A stretch of DNA of 64,000 nucleotides from NCBI RefSeq assembly GCF_042676025.1, contig NZ_JBHTJP010000032.1, positions 372,001-436,000 on the forward strand. The letters run 5' to 3'. Both the position numbers and the translations under genes were made by a program. How positions within the stretch are numbered: position 1 is the first letter of the stretch; each line of letters begins with the position of its first letter. Below are positions 41,136 to 48,887 of the stretch, one piece after another. This DNA comes from Salinimicrobium gaetbulicola (GTDB taxonomy: Bacteria; Bacteroidota; Bacteroidia; Flavobacteriales; Flavobacteriaceae). The notes beneath the pieces are model-generated. The model had not been told where the DNA came from and searched no databases. It worked only from the letters and a program-made list of their open reading frames with translations.

Positions 41136-43001
41136 TTAATTGAGTTTGGTAGTATAAATAAAGGCTCCTTCCCCGCTAAGTTCCAGTGAATCTTCCCAGT
41201 TAACTTCCTCATTAGAAATGATATTTTTCAAGGTCGATCCTTCCAGTCCCAGCTCTGCAAATCTTTCCAGATCTAGTTGAACAGGTTCAGCATTCTTATT
41301 TAATATTATAACCACCTTTTCGTTATCCAGTTCTCGAGCTAACAGATAGATGCCATTTTCCGGAGCAAAATGAATGGTCTTCCCAGTATGGATCGCCTTA
41401 CTGTCTTTCCTGTAATTCAAGATGATCTTAACGAATTGCTGCATTTCCTTTTGCTCTTTTGAAAGACCTTCTCCTGTAAAAGCGCTCACAGGATCGTTTT
41501 TCCAGCCTCCAGGAAAATCGGTTCTGATCAACCCGTGATCACCTGGTTTAGCGGTATCATCCATGAGGATCTCGGTTCCGTAGTAAAGTTGTGGGGTCCT
41601 TGGGAGCATCAGTAAATATGCGACTGCCATTTTTGTATGAACTACATTTTCATTCAACTGGGTAAAAATCCGGCTCATATCGTGATTATCAGGAAAGATC
41701 ATAATATCTTCCGGACACGCATATATGAAATCATTTGCCAGCCCTTTATATATTTTCACCAAACCGGTAGCCCATTGTTCTTCTTCCTTCAAAGCGCTGA
41801 CAATGTTGGCCTGCATGGCAAAATCCATGGTAGAAGTAAGATTGGAGTCATAGCCGTCGCGGTTATTAGCGCCTTCCTGCCAGTATCCTATCAATAGTGG
41901 ATTGTAGCTCCACTCCTCACCTACAATGCTGAAATTCGGGTATTCTTTCATGATGGCTCCTGCCCATTCACTCATGAACTCCTTATCTGGATAAGGATAA
42001 GTATCCTGCCGTATGCCGCCTAATCCCAGTGTTTCTATCCACCAGATGTTATTCTGAATAAGGTATTTCGCCATGAAAGGGTTACGTTGATTAAGATCTG
42101 GCATAGTTTCCACGAACCAGCCATCTGTCATGCCTTTTTTGTCGACTTCAGAAGCATATCTGTCCTGGTTGGATGTTCTTTGGTGGTTTGAATACACCAA
42201 AGATTCTTTGTTTTCAAAACGCTCCTGAAAATTGATCCAGTCTGAAAATGGCAGGTCCTTCATCCACCAGTGTTCCACTCCCACATGGTTCGCCACCATA
42301 TCCATGATAAGTTTGATCCCCTTTTCACGGGACTTCTCGGCCAGTTCTTTGTATTCTTCCAAACTTCCGAAGCGTGGGTCTACCTTATAAAAATCGGTCA
42401 TGGCATAACCATGATACGAACCTGAATTCATGTCATTTATAAGCAAAGGAGACGACCATAATGCGGTGAAACCCATTTCATCGATATAATTAAGGTGATC
42501 GATAATTCCGCGGATATCCCCACCGTGACGGGCATAATCATCTTTGCGATCTATCTTTTTCTCGAGAAGGGATTTATTTATGTCATTTGAGACATCACCG
42601 TTAGCGAATCTATCTGGAGTGATTAGATAGATAGCGTCTGAACTATCAAAACCAACATAGTCCTCAGCAGGTTTTTGACGCTGCCTTAATTCATATTTAT
42701 AGGTAACGACTTTCCCCTTTAGGGGTTTGAAAGCAATCTTAAAAGTTCCAGGTTTGGCATTTTTAGAAATTAATAAGTCCAGAAACAAATAATTAGGACT
42801 TTCAGTTTTGTGAACTTTTTTAAGACTCACTCCGTCATAAGATATGGAAGGAGTTGTCTTTCCAATATTTTCTCCATAAACAAGAAGCTGAAGTTCCTGC
42901 TCGTGGAAACCAATCCACCAGTTAGGTGGTTCGACGCGGTCTATCTGCGCCGAAGAAATGAAACTTACTATCAAGAATAGACAAATTGTGACCTGTTTCA
43001 T
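41136..43001 (-). CDS. GH13 neopullulanase/cyclomaltodextrinase-like enzyme (SusA-like)
   Basis: 621 residues with signal peptide (MKQVTICLFLIVSFISSAQ). An Ig-like N-terminal domain (about 22-110, with PPNWWIGF) precedes the barrel, an arrangement typical of cyclomaltodextrinases and SusA. Catalytic triad: D333 in GGIRQDTYPYP, E362 in VGEEWSY and D441 in PDNHDMSR; region I is DMVANHVG. It degrades imported malto-oligosaccharides in the periplasm. A strong hairpin separates it from the GH65 gene upstream, only 16 nt before its ATG. Confidence 0.92.
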   Translation of the reverse strand: MKQVTICLFLIVSFISSAQIDRVEPPNWWIGFHEQELQLLVYGENIGKTTPSISYDGVSLKKVHKTESPNYLFLDLLISKNAKPGTFKIAFKPLKGKVVTYKYELRQRQKPAEDYVGFDSSDAIYLITPDRFANGDVSNDINKSLLEKKIDRKDDYARHGGDIRGIIDHLNYIDEMGFTALWSSPLLINDMNSGSYHGYAMTDFYKVDPRFGSLEEYKELAEKSREKGIKLIMDMVANHVGVEHWWMKDLPFSDWINFQERFENKESLVYSNHQRTSNQDRYASEVDKKGMTDGWFVETMPDLNQRNPFMAKYLIQNNIWWIETLGLGGIRQDTYPYPDKEFMSEWAGAIMKEYPNFSIVGEEWSYNPLLIGYWQEGANNRDGYDSNLTSTMDFAMQANIVSALKEEEQWATGLVKIYKGLANDFIYACPEDIMIFPDNHDMSRIFTQLNENVVHTKMAVAYLLMLPRTPQLYYGTEILMDDTAKPGDHGLIRTDFPGGWKNDPVSAFTGEGLSKEQKEMQQFVKIILNYRKDSKAIHTGKTIHFAPENGIYLLARELDNEKVVIILNKNAEPVQLDLERFAELGLEGSTLKNIISNEEVNWEDSLELSGEGAFIYTTKLN

Positions 43002-43017
43002 CTTATTATTTTAAATA

Positions 43018-43050
43018 AAAAAGCTTCCTGAAATGAACAGGAAGCTTTTT
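43018..43050 (-). terminator. Hairpin terminator or attenuator after the GH65 gene
   Basis: AAAAAGCTTCCTG (43018-43030) pairs with CAGGAAGCTTTTT (43038-43050), with a T-run on the minus strand. The SusA-like gene begins 16 nt beyond, which leaves no room for a separate complete promoter. Confidence 0.82.
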
Positions 43051-43054
43051 GTTA

Positions 43055-45361
43055 TTAAATACTCACTAAATTGTTTGGCTCAACTTTCAAAGGTTTGCCG
43101 TTGACCATAATTTCAAGGCTATCAGTGCCCTCTAAAGCAAAGCTTGTTTTACCCGGAGCCACATTTACCTTTAAGATCTGGTTTCTGAAGTTCACTTTAA
43201 AAGAGAAACTTTCCCATCCATTCGGGATCTTTGGCGCAAAGAACAATTTCCCCTCCTTGATACGCATTCCCCCGAAACCTTCAACGATACTCATCCAGGT
43301 ACCCGCCATACTGGTGATATGACAACCTTCTTTTACCTCGTTATTGTAATCGTCAAGGTCCAAACGAGAAGTTCTTAAATAGAACTGGTATGCCTGGTCC
43401 ATGCGGTCCAAAGCAGCTGCCTGGATACTGTGAACACAAGGAGACAAAGAAGACTCATGTACGGTCAAGGGCTCATAGAAGTCAAAATGTTTTTCCAACT
43501 CTTCTTTGGAGAAATCATCCTCAAAGAAATAGAATCCCTGTAACACATCTGCCTGCTTTATGTAACAACTTCTTAAAATTCGGTCCCAGCTCCATTTCTG
43601 GTTGATAGGACGCTGAGTTTTACTTAAATCAGACACCGGAATGATCTCCTTATCAAGGAAGTTATCCTGCTGTAAGTAAACCTGGTATTCTTCAGAGTAC
43701 GGGAAATACATTTTATCTGCCACCTCTTTCCAGGCCGCCATTTCTTCCGAAGAAAGTGAAGTTGCAGACATTACCCTGTCATGATCTATAGCGTATTGCT
43801 CTTTCACTCTGGCAATCGACTCCAAGCAATAATCTATACACCATTTTGCAATATAATTAGTGTACCAGTTGTTGTTAACGTTGTTCTCATATTCGTTAGG
43901 CCCGGTCACTCCCAGGATCACATACTTATTTTTCTGGTTGCTGTAGTTAGCTCTCTGGTGCCAGAAGCGTGCAATAGCGATCATCACTTCAAGACCTTTT
44001 TCAGGTATATAACTGAAGTCTCCAGTATAATCCACATATCTTTTAATAGCCACTACCATAGCACCATTTCTGTGGATCTCCTCAAAAGTGATCTCCCACT
44101 CGTTGTGACTCTCCTCCCCGTTCATGGTAACCATTGGGTAAAGCGCGGCACCATTGGTGAATCCTAATTTTTTGGCATTTTCAATGGCCTTATCAAGCTG
44201 ATTGTAGCGATAGGTCAAAAGGTTACGGGCCACATGTTGGTCTTTTGTAGCCATGTAAAATGGGATACAATAAGCTTCAGTATCCCAATAAGTGCTTCCC
44301 CCGTATTTTTCACCGGTAAATCCTTTAGGGCCAATATTCAGTCGTGCATCTTCACCAAGGTAGGTCTGGTTAAGCTGAAAGATATTGAACCTGATCCCCT
44401 GCTGAGCTTTTACGTCTCCCTGGATGCTAATATCTGCCATTTCCCAGATTCCTGCCCAGGCAGCTTTTTGCTCCTGAAGGATAGTTTCATATCCTGCTGC
44501 CACAGCCTTGTCAAGCACATTCTTTGCTGCAAAAATAAGGTCTTCCCGATTATGGTTCATGTCGGTCACATAACCGGCAAACTTTTGAAGACTCACCGTT
44601 TCTCCTTTTTTGGCTTCGGTGGTATATCTGAATGAGATCTTTTCATCAAAGATCACCTCGGAAGGTTCTATTTCTTCCACCTTTCCATCCTTAAACATTT
44701 GCGATTGCATGAATACGGTCGCGAAAAATTCTGTTTTCAGGGTCTTTGAGGTAATGAAAGCTTTATGTTCATCGGTCTTCACCTCTTGAACCTCCCAGAA
44801 CTTCTCTTCCCAGTTGGCATCCTCATTAGTGATCCCGCTGTCAATATAAGGTTCAAAAACAACCGTGGCATCGGCATTCAATACCTGCACGTCATAATTA
44901 ATGGCTCCAAGTTCATTTCGTTCGATAGAGAGAAACCTGGTCACCTTTACAGAAACCTCGAGGTCATTTGGCATTACTGCAGTAAAACTACGGTCATACC
45001 AACCTTCCTTCATATTCAATTCCCTGCGGAAATCTCTAACTTCCTTGCATTTATAAAGATCTAAAGCTTCGCCGTTGATAAGGACATTGATCCCAATCCA
45101 GTTTGGCGCATTCAATACTTTGGCGAAATATTCGGGATACCCGTTCTTCCACCAACCCACTTTAGTTTTATCTGGGTAGTAAACACCGGCAATATAGCTT
45201 CCCTGAAATGTGGAACCTGAATACTGTTCTTCAAAATTCGCCCGTTGTCCCATCGCTCCGTTTCCGAGGCTGAAAAGACTTTCAGACGATTCTACTCTGT
45301 CTACATCAAATCCTTCTTCAAGGATTGACCAGTTGTCTGGTTTTATATAATCCTGATTCAT
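43055..45361 (-). CDS. GH65 maltose phosphorylase-type enzyme
   Basis: 768 residues, no signal peptide, so cytoplasmic. Family GH65 with the N-terminal beta-sandwich (about 1-270) and the (alpha/alpha)6 barrel. The catalytic acid block NGEESHNEWEITFEEIHRNG (about 412-431) is intact, as are the phosphate-site regions ITSMAGTWMSIVEGFGG and LGVTGPNEYENNVNNNWYTN. It converts maltose and phosphate to glucose and beta-glucose 1-phosphate. The neighbouring pgmB (5 nt upstream) turns that into glucose 6-phosphate, which strongly supports the maltose assignment; kojibiose or trehalose phosphorylase are less likely alternatives. Confidence 0.9.
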   Translation of the reverse strand: MNQDYIKPDNWSILEEGFDVDRVESSESLFSLGNGAMGQRANFEEQYSGSTFQGSYIAGVYYPDKTKVGWWKNGYPEYFAKVLNAPNWIGINVLINGEALDLYKCKEVRDFRRELNMKEGWYDRSFTAVMPNDLEVSVKVTRFLSIERNELGAINYDVQVLNADATVVFEPYIDSGITNEDANWEEKFWEVQEVKTDEHKAFITSKTLKTEFFATVFMQSQMFKDGKVEEIEPSEVIFDEKISFRYTTEAKKGETVSLQKFAGYVTDMNHNREDLIFAAKNVLDKAVAAGYETILQEQKAAWAGIWEMADISIQGDVKAQQGIRFNIFQLNQTYLGEDARLNIGPKGFTGEKYGGSTYWDTEAYCIPFYMATKDQHVARNLLTYRYNQLDKAIENAKKLGFTNGAALYPMVTMNGEESHNEWEITFEEIHRNGAMVVAIKRYVDYTGDFSYIPEKGLEVMIAIARFWHQRANYSNQKNKYVILGVTGPNEYENNVNNNWYTNYIAKWCIDYCLESIARVKEQYAIDHDRVMSATSLSSEEMAAWKEVADKMYFPYSEEYQVYLQQDNFLDKEIIPVSDLSKTQRPINQKWSWDRILRSCYIKQADVLQGFYFFEDDFSKEELEKHFDFYEPLTVHESSLSPCVHSIQAAALDRMDQAYQFYLRTSRLDLDDYNNEVKEGCHITSMAGTWMSIVEGFGGMRIKEGKLFFAPKIPNGWESFSFKVNFRNQILKVNVAPGKTSFALEGTDSLEIMVNGKPLKVEPNNLVSI

Positions 45362-45366
45362 TTTCT

Positions 45367-46029
45367 TTATTTGGTAACAATTTTTTTAATAAACTCTATT
45401 TGTATCTGTGTGAAATCCGGAAAAATATGATCGGCTTCACCCAGCACTTCTTCTTCCCCTATTCCAATACTTATCATATTTGCCCTTTTAGCAGCCTGTA
45501 CACCCGCGACAGAATCTTCAAAAACGATACAGTCTGAAGGTTTCATTTGAAGCTTTTCTGAAGCAATAAGAAATACTTCAGGATCGGGTTTTGCTTTTTG
45601 AACATCATTTCCGTCAACAATAGCCGTAAACCGGTCATAGATCTTCAGGCTTTTTAAAATTGGTCGTGCATTTTTACTGGCAGATCCCAGGGAAAATGGA
45701 ATATCATTTTCGGTTAAAAAATCCAGCACCTCTTTCACTCCCGGCAGCAAGTCATCTTCAGACATATGAGATATCCTTGCCAGGTAATCCTCATTTTTGG
45801 AAACCATGAGACGTTCAAAATCTGCTTCAGAAACAGTTTTTCCACCCCATTGTAAGATCTGCTCCAGAGAATGGACACGACTTACTCCTTTTAATTGCTC
45901 ATTCTGATCAAGACTAATGTCAAAACCCAGGTCATTCGCCAGTTTTCTCCAGGCCAAAAAATGAAATTTGGCCGTATCTACAATTACTCCATCCAGGTCA
46001 AAAATAATTCCTCTATAATCACTCATCAA
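45367..46029 (-). CDS. pgmB: Beta-phosphoglucomutase
   Basis: 220 residues of the HAD family. The nucleophile loop FDLDGVIVDTAKFHFLAWRKLA (nucleophile D11, acid/base D13) is the beta-PGM form, with the cap motif LKGVSRVHSLEQIL, SASKNA, and the metal-site GNDVQKAKPDPEVFL and VFEDSVAGVQAA. It converts beta-glucose 1-phosphate to glucose 6-phosphate through a 1,6-bisphosphate intermediate. The ATG overlaps the end of the transporter gene by 11 nt and GH65 follows after 5 nt, so transporter-pgmB-phosphorylase are translated together. Confidence 0.95.
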   Translation of the reverse strand: MMSDYRGIIFDLDGVIVDTAKFHFLAWRKLANDLGFDISLDQNEQLKGVSRVHSLEQILQWGGKTVSEADFERLMVSKNEDYLARISHMSEDDLLPGVKEVLDFLTENDIPFSLGSASKNARPILKSLKIYDRFTAIVDGNDVQKAKPDPEVFLIASEKLQMKPSDCIVFEDSVAGVQAAKRANMISIGIGEEEVLGEADHIFPDFTQIQIEFIKKIVTK

Positions 46030-47536
46030 TAGTCACTCTTTTAGTTGATTTTACCCTTAATGTCAACACTCCCGAAAGGATCATAGAAAATCCTCCGACA
46101 ATAAGTGCGTAGACAGGGTCATTCCATAAAAATTCTTTTACCAGAAATCCAAGAATTGTCGCAGCGACGATCTGTGGGATCACGATAAAGAAATTGAAAA
46201 CTCCCATATAATATCCCATTTTTGCCGAAGGCAGGGAACCTGATAGCATGGCATACGGCAACGAAAGTATACTCGCCCATGCGATACCTACTCCTACCAT
46301 TGAAAGTAGAAGTCCCATTTTGGTGGTAATGAAATAAATGGAAATCAAACCGACTCCTCCAAAACAAAGGGCCAGTAAATGTGTTACTCTGTTACTTGTT
46401 TTCTGTGCGATCACAGGCAACAAGAATGCGACTGCGGCAGCTACCCCGTTGTAAACGGTGAACATCACCGGTACCCAGTCGGCTGCATCATTATATAGTT
46501 CAGATGTTGTATCACTTGTCCCGAAGACGTGACCTGTTACAGCTGCCGTGGTATAGATCCACATTGAAAACAATGCGAACCATGAAAAGAACTGAACCCA
46601 GGCCAGTTTCTTCATAGTATCTGGCATATTCAACATATCGGTAACTATGGTCGTAAAGGCATTCTTGACATTCTTCTTCCGAAGATTTGCTGCCATAATG
46701 AACAGTACACCCACAACCACAAGTCCCACAAACAAGATATACAGTTCCTTGGTAAGTTGGTGGTCAAAAATGTACCAGGTCACCAAAGCACCAACTGTCA
46801 TCATCCCTATCCCGGAATACAGCTGTTTTTTAATATTTTTCGTCCGATCTTCAGGTTTTTCTTTTTCAGGTTGAGCTGCAAGCTTATCTCTTCTTTCAAA
46901 TTCAGCCAGCTCTTCAGGGGTGTATTCCTTCGATTTAAAAACCGTCCATAATACGGTTAAAAGGAAAACGATTCCTCCTACATAAAAGGACCATTTCACA
47001 GAATCTGGTATAACTCCTTCGGGAGCAGTATTACTGATTCCCATCCAGTTTGAAAAAACATACGGCAGTAAAGACCCAACAACAGCCCCGGTACCAATAA
47101 AGAAACTTTGCATAGAAAAGCCCAGTGTTCTTTGTTTTTCGGGTAAATTATCTCCCACAAAAGCCCTGAATGGTTCCATAGAAATATTTATGGAAGCATC
47201 CATTAGCCATAAGGTCCCTGCGGCTATCCATAAGGTAGGAGAGTTCGGCATTATATATAAGGCAATGGAGGAAAGAATGGCGCCTGCCAGAAAGTACGGT
47301 CGTCGTCTCCCTAGCCGTGTCCAGGTACGGTCGCTAAAATACCCAATTATAGGCTGAACCACCAGACCTGTTACAGGTGCGGCAATCCATAGAATCGGGA
47401 TCTGATCAACATCAGCTCCTAAGGTTTCAAAAATTCGAGAGGTATTGGCGTTTTGCAGAGCAAAACCAAATTGTATTCCCAGAAATCCAAAACTCATATT
47501 CCAGATTTCCCAAAAACTTAATGTACGTTTTTGCAT
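46019..47536 (-). CDS. MFS sugar transporter (SLC45/GPH-like), maltose or glucan-oligosaccharide uptake
   Basis: 505 residues from the ATG at 47536 (MQKRTLSFWEIWNMSFG); a frame extension upstream to 47578 has no typical start. Twelve membrane helices are apparent. The PIIGYFSDRTWTRLGRRRPYFLAGA loop between helices 2 and 3 is the hallmark of SLC45/sucrose-type and related proton-coupled disaccharide carriers. It lies downstream of lacI and is coupled to pgmB and the maltose phosphorylase, so inner-membrane import of maltose or short maltodextrins is the natural role. A long cytoplasmic charged loop (about 225-260, rich in Lys/Glu) splits the two halves. Confidence 0.88.
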   Translation of the reverse strand: MQKRTLSFWEIWNMSFGFLGIQFGFALQNANTSRIFETLGADVDQIPILWIAAPVTGLVVQPIIGYFSDRTWTRLGRRRPYFLAGAILSSIALYIMPNSPTLWIAAGTLWLMDASINISMEPFRAFVGDNLPEKQRTLGFSMQSFFIGTGAVVGSLLPYVFSNWMGISNTAPEGVIPDSVKWSFYVGGIVFLLTVLWTVFKSKEYTPEELAEFERRDKLAAQPEKEKPEDRTKNIKKQLYSGIGMMTVGALVTWYIFDHQLTKELYILFVGLVVVGVLFIMAANLRKKNVKNAFTTIVTDMLNMPDTMKKLAWVQFFSWFALFSMWIYTTAAVTGHVFGTSDTTSELYNDAADWVPVMFTVYNGVAAAVAFLLPVIAQKTSNRVTHLLALCFGGVGLISIYFITTKMGLLLSMVGVGIAWASILSLPYAMLSGSLPSAKMGYYMGVFNFFIVIPQIVAATILGFLVKEFLWNDPVYALIVGGFSMILSGVLTLRVKSTKRVTIDE

Positions 47537-47589
47537 TATCGTAGTAGTTTGATTACGATAAGCTGTAAGACTTATCAAAACTTAATGAA

Positions 47590-47607
47590 GGAGAGTGAAA
47601 ATATAAG
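47590..47607 (+). repeat. First copy of an 18-bp direct repeat flanking lacI
   Basis: GGAGAGTGAAAATATAAG is identical to 48831-48848. This copy lies between lacI and the transporter gene, reading opposite to both. Confidence 0.6.
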
Positions 47608-47639
47608 TCTTGATAAAATTCAAGGGCAAATATAGAAAT

Positions 47640-48686
47640 TTATATATAGCTTGAACTTATTTTTTTGCATTTTGTCGATTCTCTTTCTATGAGGCTGGTC
47701 TTAATCATCTCTGTCCTAAACATTTTCCCATTTGAATTTTGATCCTCCAGTCTTTCAATTAACATCTCAGCAGCCCGAGCCCCTATTTCAGTTCCATGCT
47801 GATTAATAGTTGTGAGGCTTGGTAGAAATCGCCTGGAGAGTTCTCCGTCAGAGAAACTAACCACTTTTACATCCTCAGGAACCTTAATACCTTTTTTGTA
47901 AAGTGCTTTAATAGCGCTGGTACTAAATTGTTCATTCACCGCGAAAACCCCATCCAGATCAGTGGTGTTTATAAAGTTCATGATCTCTTCATCACTATGA
48001 TCCATATCCTCTATTTTAAGGATAAGATCATTATTTACCTCCATACCATTTTCTCGAAGTGCCTCAATGTATCCTTCTGTCCTTAACTTACCAACACTTA
48101 CATAATCTACCGTAGTTACAATACCTACTTTAGAACAGCCTATATCCAATAAGTGCTGAACTGCTTTTTTAGCCCCTTCGGTATCGTCGATAATTACCTT
48201 ATCACATACTATTTGATCTACGACCCGATCAAATAATACAATTGGCATCCCCTGACTGATCACTTCGGTCAAATGATGATAGTCTTCTTTTTGCTGAGTT
48301 TCTTTGGCTACCGATAGAATAAAGCCATCTGTACTACCGTTGGCAAGCATCTCCATGTTCATGACCTCCTTGTCAAATGAGTTATTGGAAACACAAATAA
48401 TTACGTTATACCCATGTTTATTTGCAACTTCCTCAATTCCGCCGATCACAGTCGCAAAGAAATCATGGACAATTTCCGGAAGGACAATACCTATAGTACG
48501 GGTCTTCCTATTTTTAAGGCTTAAGGCTATATTATTGGGCTTATAATTATAAAGTTTCGCAAATGCCTTGATCTTAACACGGGTCTCTTCACTTATCTCT
48601 ACACTATCCCTTAATGCTTTGGACACAGTGGACACTGACACATCTAACTCTCTGGCAATCTGTTTTAAAGTCAATTTGGGTTTCAT
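47640..48686 (-). CDS. LacI/GalR-family transcriptional regulator of the alpha-glucan locus
   Basis: 348 residues. The N-terminal helix-turn-helix and hinge (LTLKQIARELDVSVSTVSKALRDSVEISEETRVKI, about 4-40 in the standard order) are followed by RKTRTIGIVLP and a periplasmic-binding-protein-like sensor domain. It lies between the transporter operon and the divergent susC operon, the standard location for a local regulator. A perfect operator-like palindrome is present in the shared upstream region. The likely effector is maltose or a maltodextrin or a phosphate derivative; whether it represses or activates cannot be told. Confidence 0.94.
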   Translation of the reverse strand: MKPKLTLKQIARELDVSVSTVSKALRDSVEISEETRVKIKAFAKLYNYKPNNIALSLKNRKTRTIGIVLPEIVHDFFATVIGGIEEVANKHGYNVIICVSNNSFDKEVMNMEMLANGSTDGFILSVAKETQQKEDYHHLTEVISQGMPIVLFDRVVDQIVCDKVIIDDTEGAKKAVQHLLDIGCSKVGIVTTVDYVSVGKLRTEGYIEALRENGMEVNNDLILKIEDMDHSDEEIMNFINTTDLDGVFAVNEQFSTSAIKALYKKGIKVPEDVKVVSFSDGELSRRFLPSLTTINQHGTEIGARAAEMLIERLEDQNSNGKMFRTEMIKTSLIERESTKCKKISSSYI

Positions 48687-48705
48687 AGGGCAATTTTTAC
48701 GGATG

Positions 48706-48736
48706 CAAAATTATGGTAATTATTTGTTAATTCAAT
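48706..48736 (-). promoter_or_regulatory. lacI promoter
   Basis: On the minus strand ATTG (48736-48733), a 19-nt spacer and a perfect TAnnTTTG box (TAATTTTG, 48713-48706) precede the lacI ATG by about 20 nt. Confidence 0.55.
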
Positions 48737-48756
48737 TTTAAAAAAAGTTGTCAACA

Positions 48757-48770
48757 CGAAAACGTTTTCG
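48757..48770. promoter_or_regulatory. LacI-type operator between lacI and susC
   Basis: CGAAAACGTTTTCG is a perfect 14-bp palindrome with the central CG usual in LacI/GalR operators. It lies 71 nt from the lacI ATG and 118 nt from the susC ATG, just upstream of the lacI -33 element. Confidence 0.75.
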
Positions 48771-48830
48771 CAACGCCAATATGACTACTGTCATCTTTTT
48801 CATCTACACATTTTGTCTACTTTCGAACCC

Positions 48831-48848
48831 GGAGAGTGAAAATATAAG
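48831..48848 (+). repeat. Second copy of the 18-bp direct repeat, in the susC leader
   Basis: GGAGAGTGAAAATATAAG, identical to 47590-47607, lies 40-57 nt before the susC ATG, right after a TACTTTCG -7-like stretch (48818-48825). It may therefore be at or near the susC transcription start. Confidence 0.6.
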
Positions 48849-48887
48849 GTTAAAATATTTGTAAAACCCCCTTAATAATGCAATTTT

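Noticed and set aside
43781..44167. Forward open frames of 100-130 codons opposite the GH65 gene
   Set aside because: They are shadow frames of the conserved phosphorylase, including its catalytic block.
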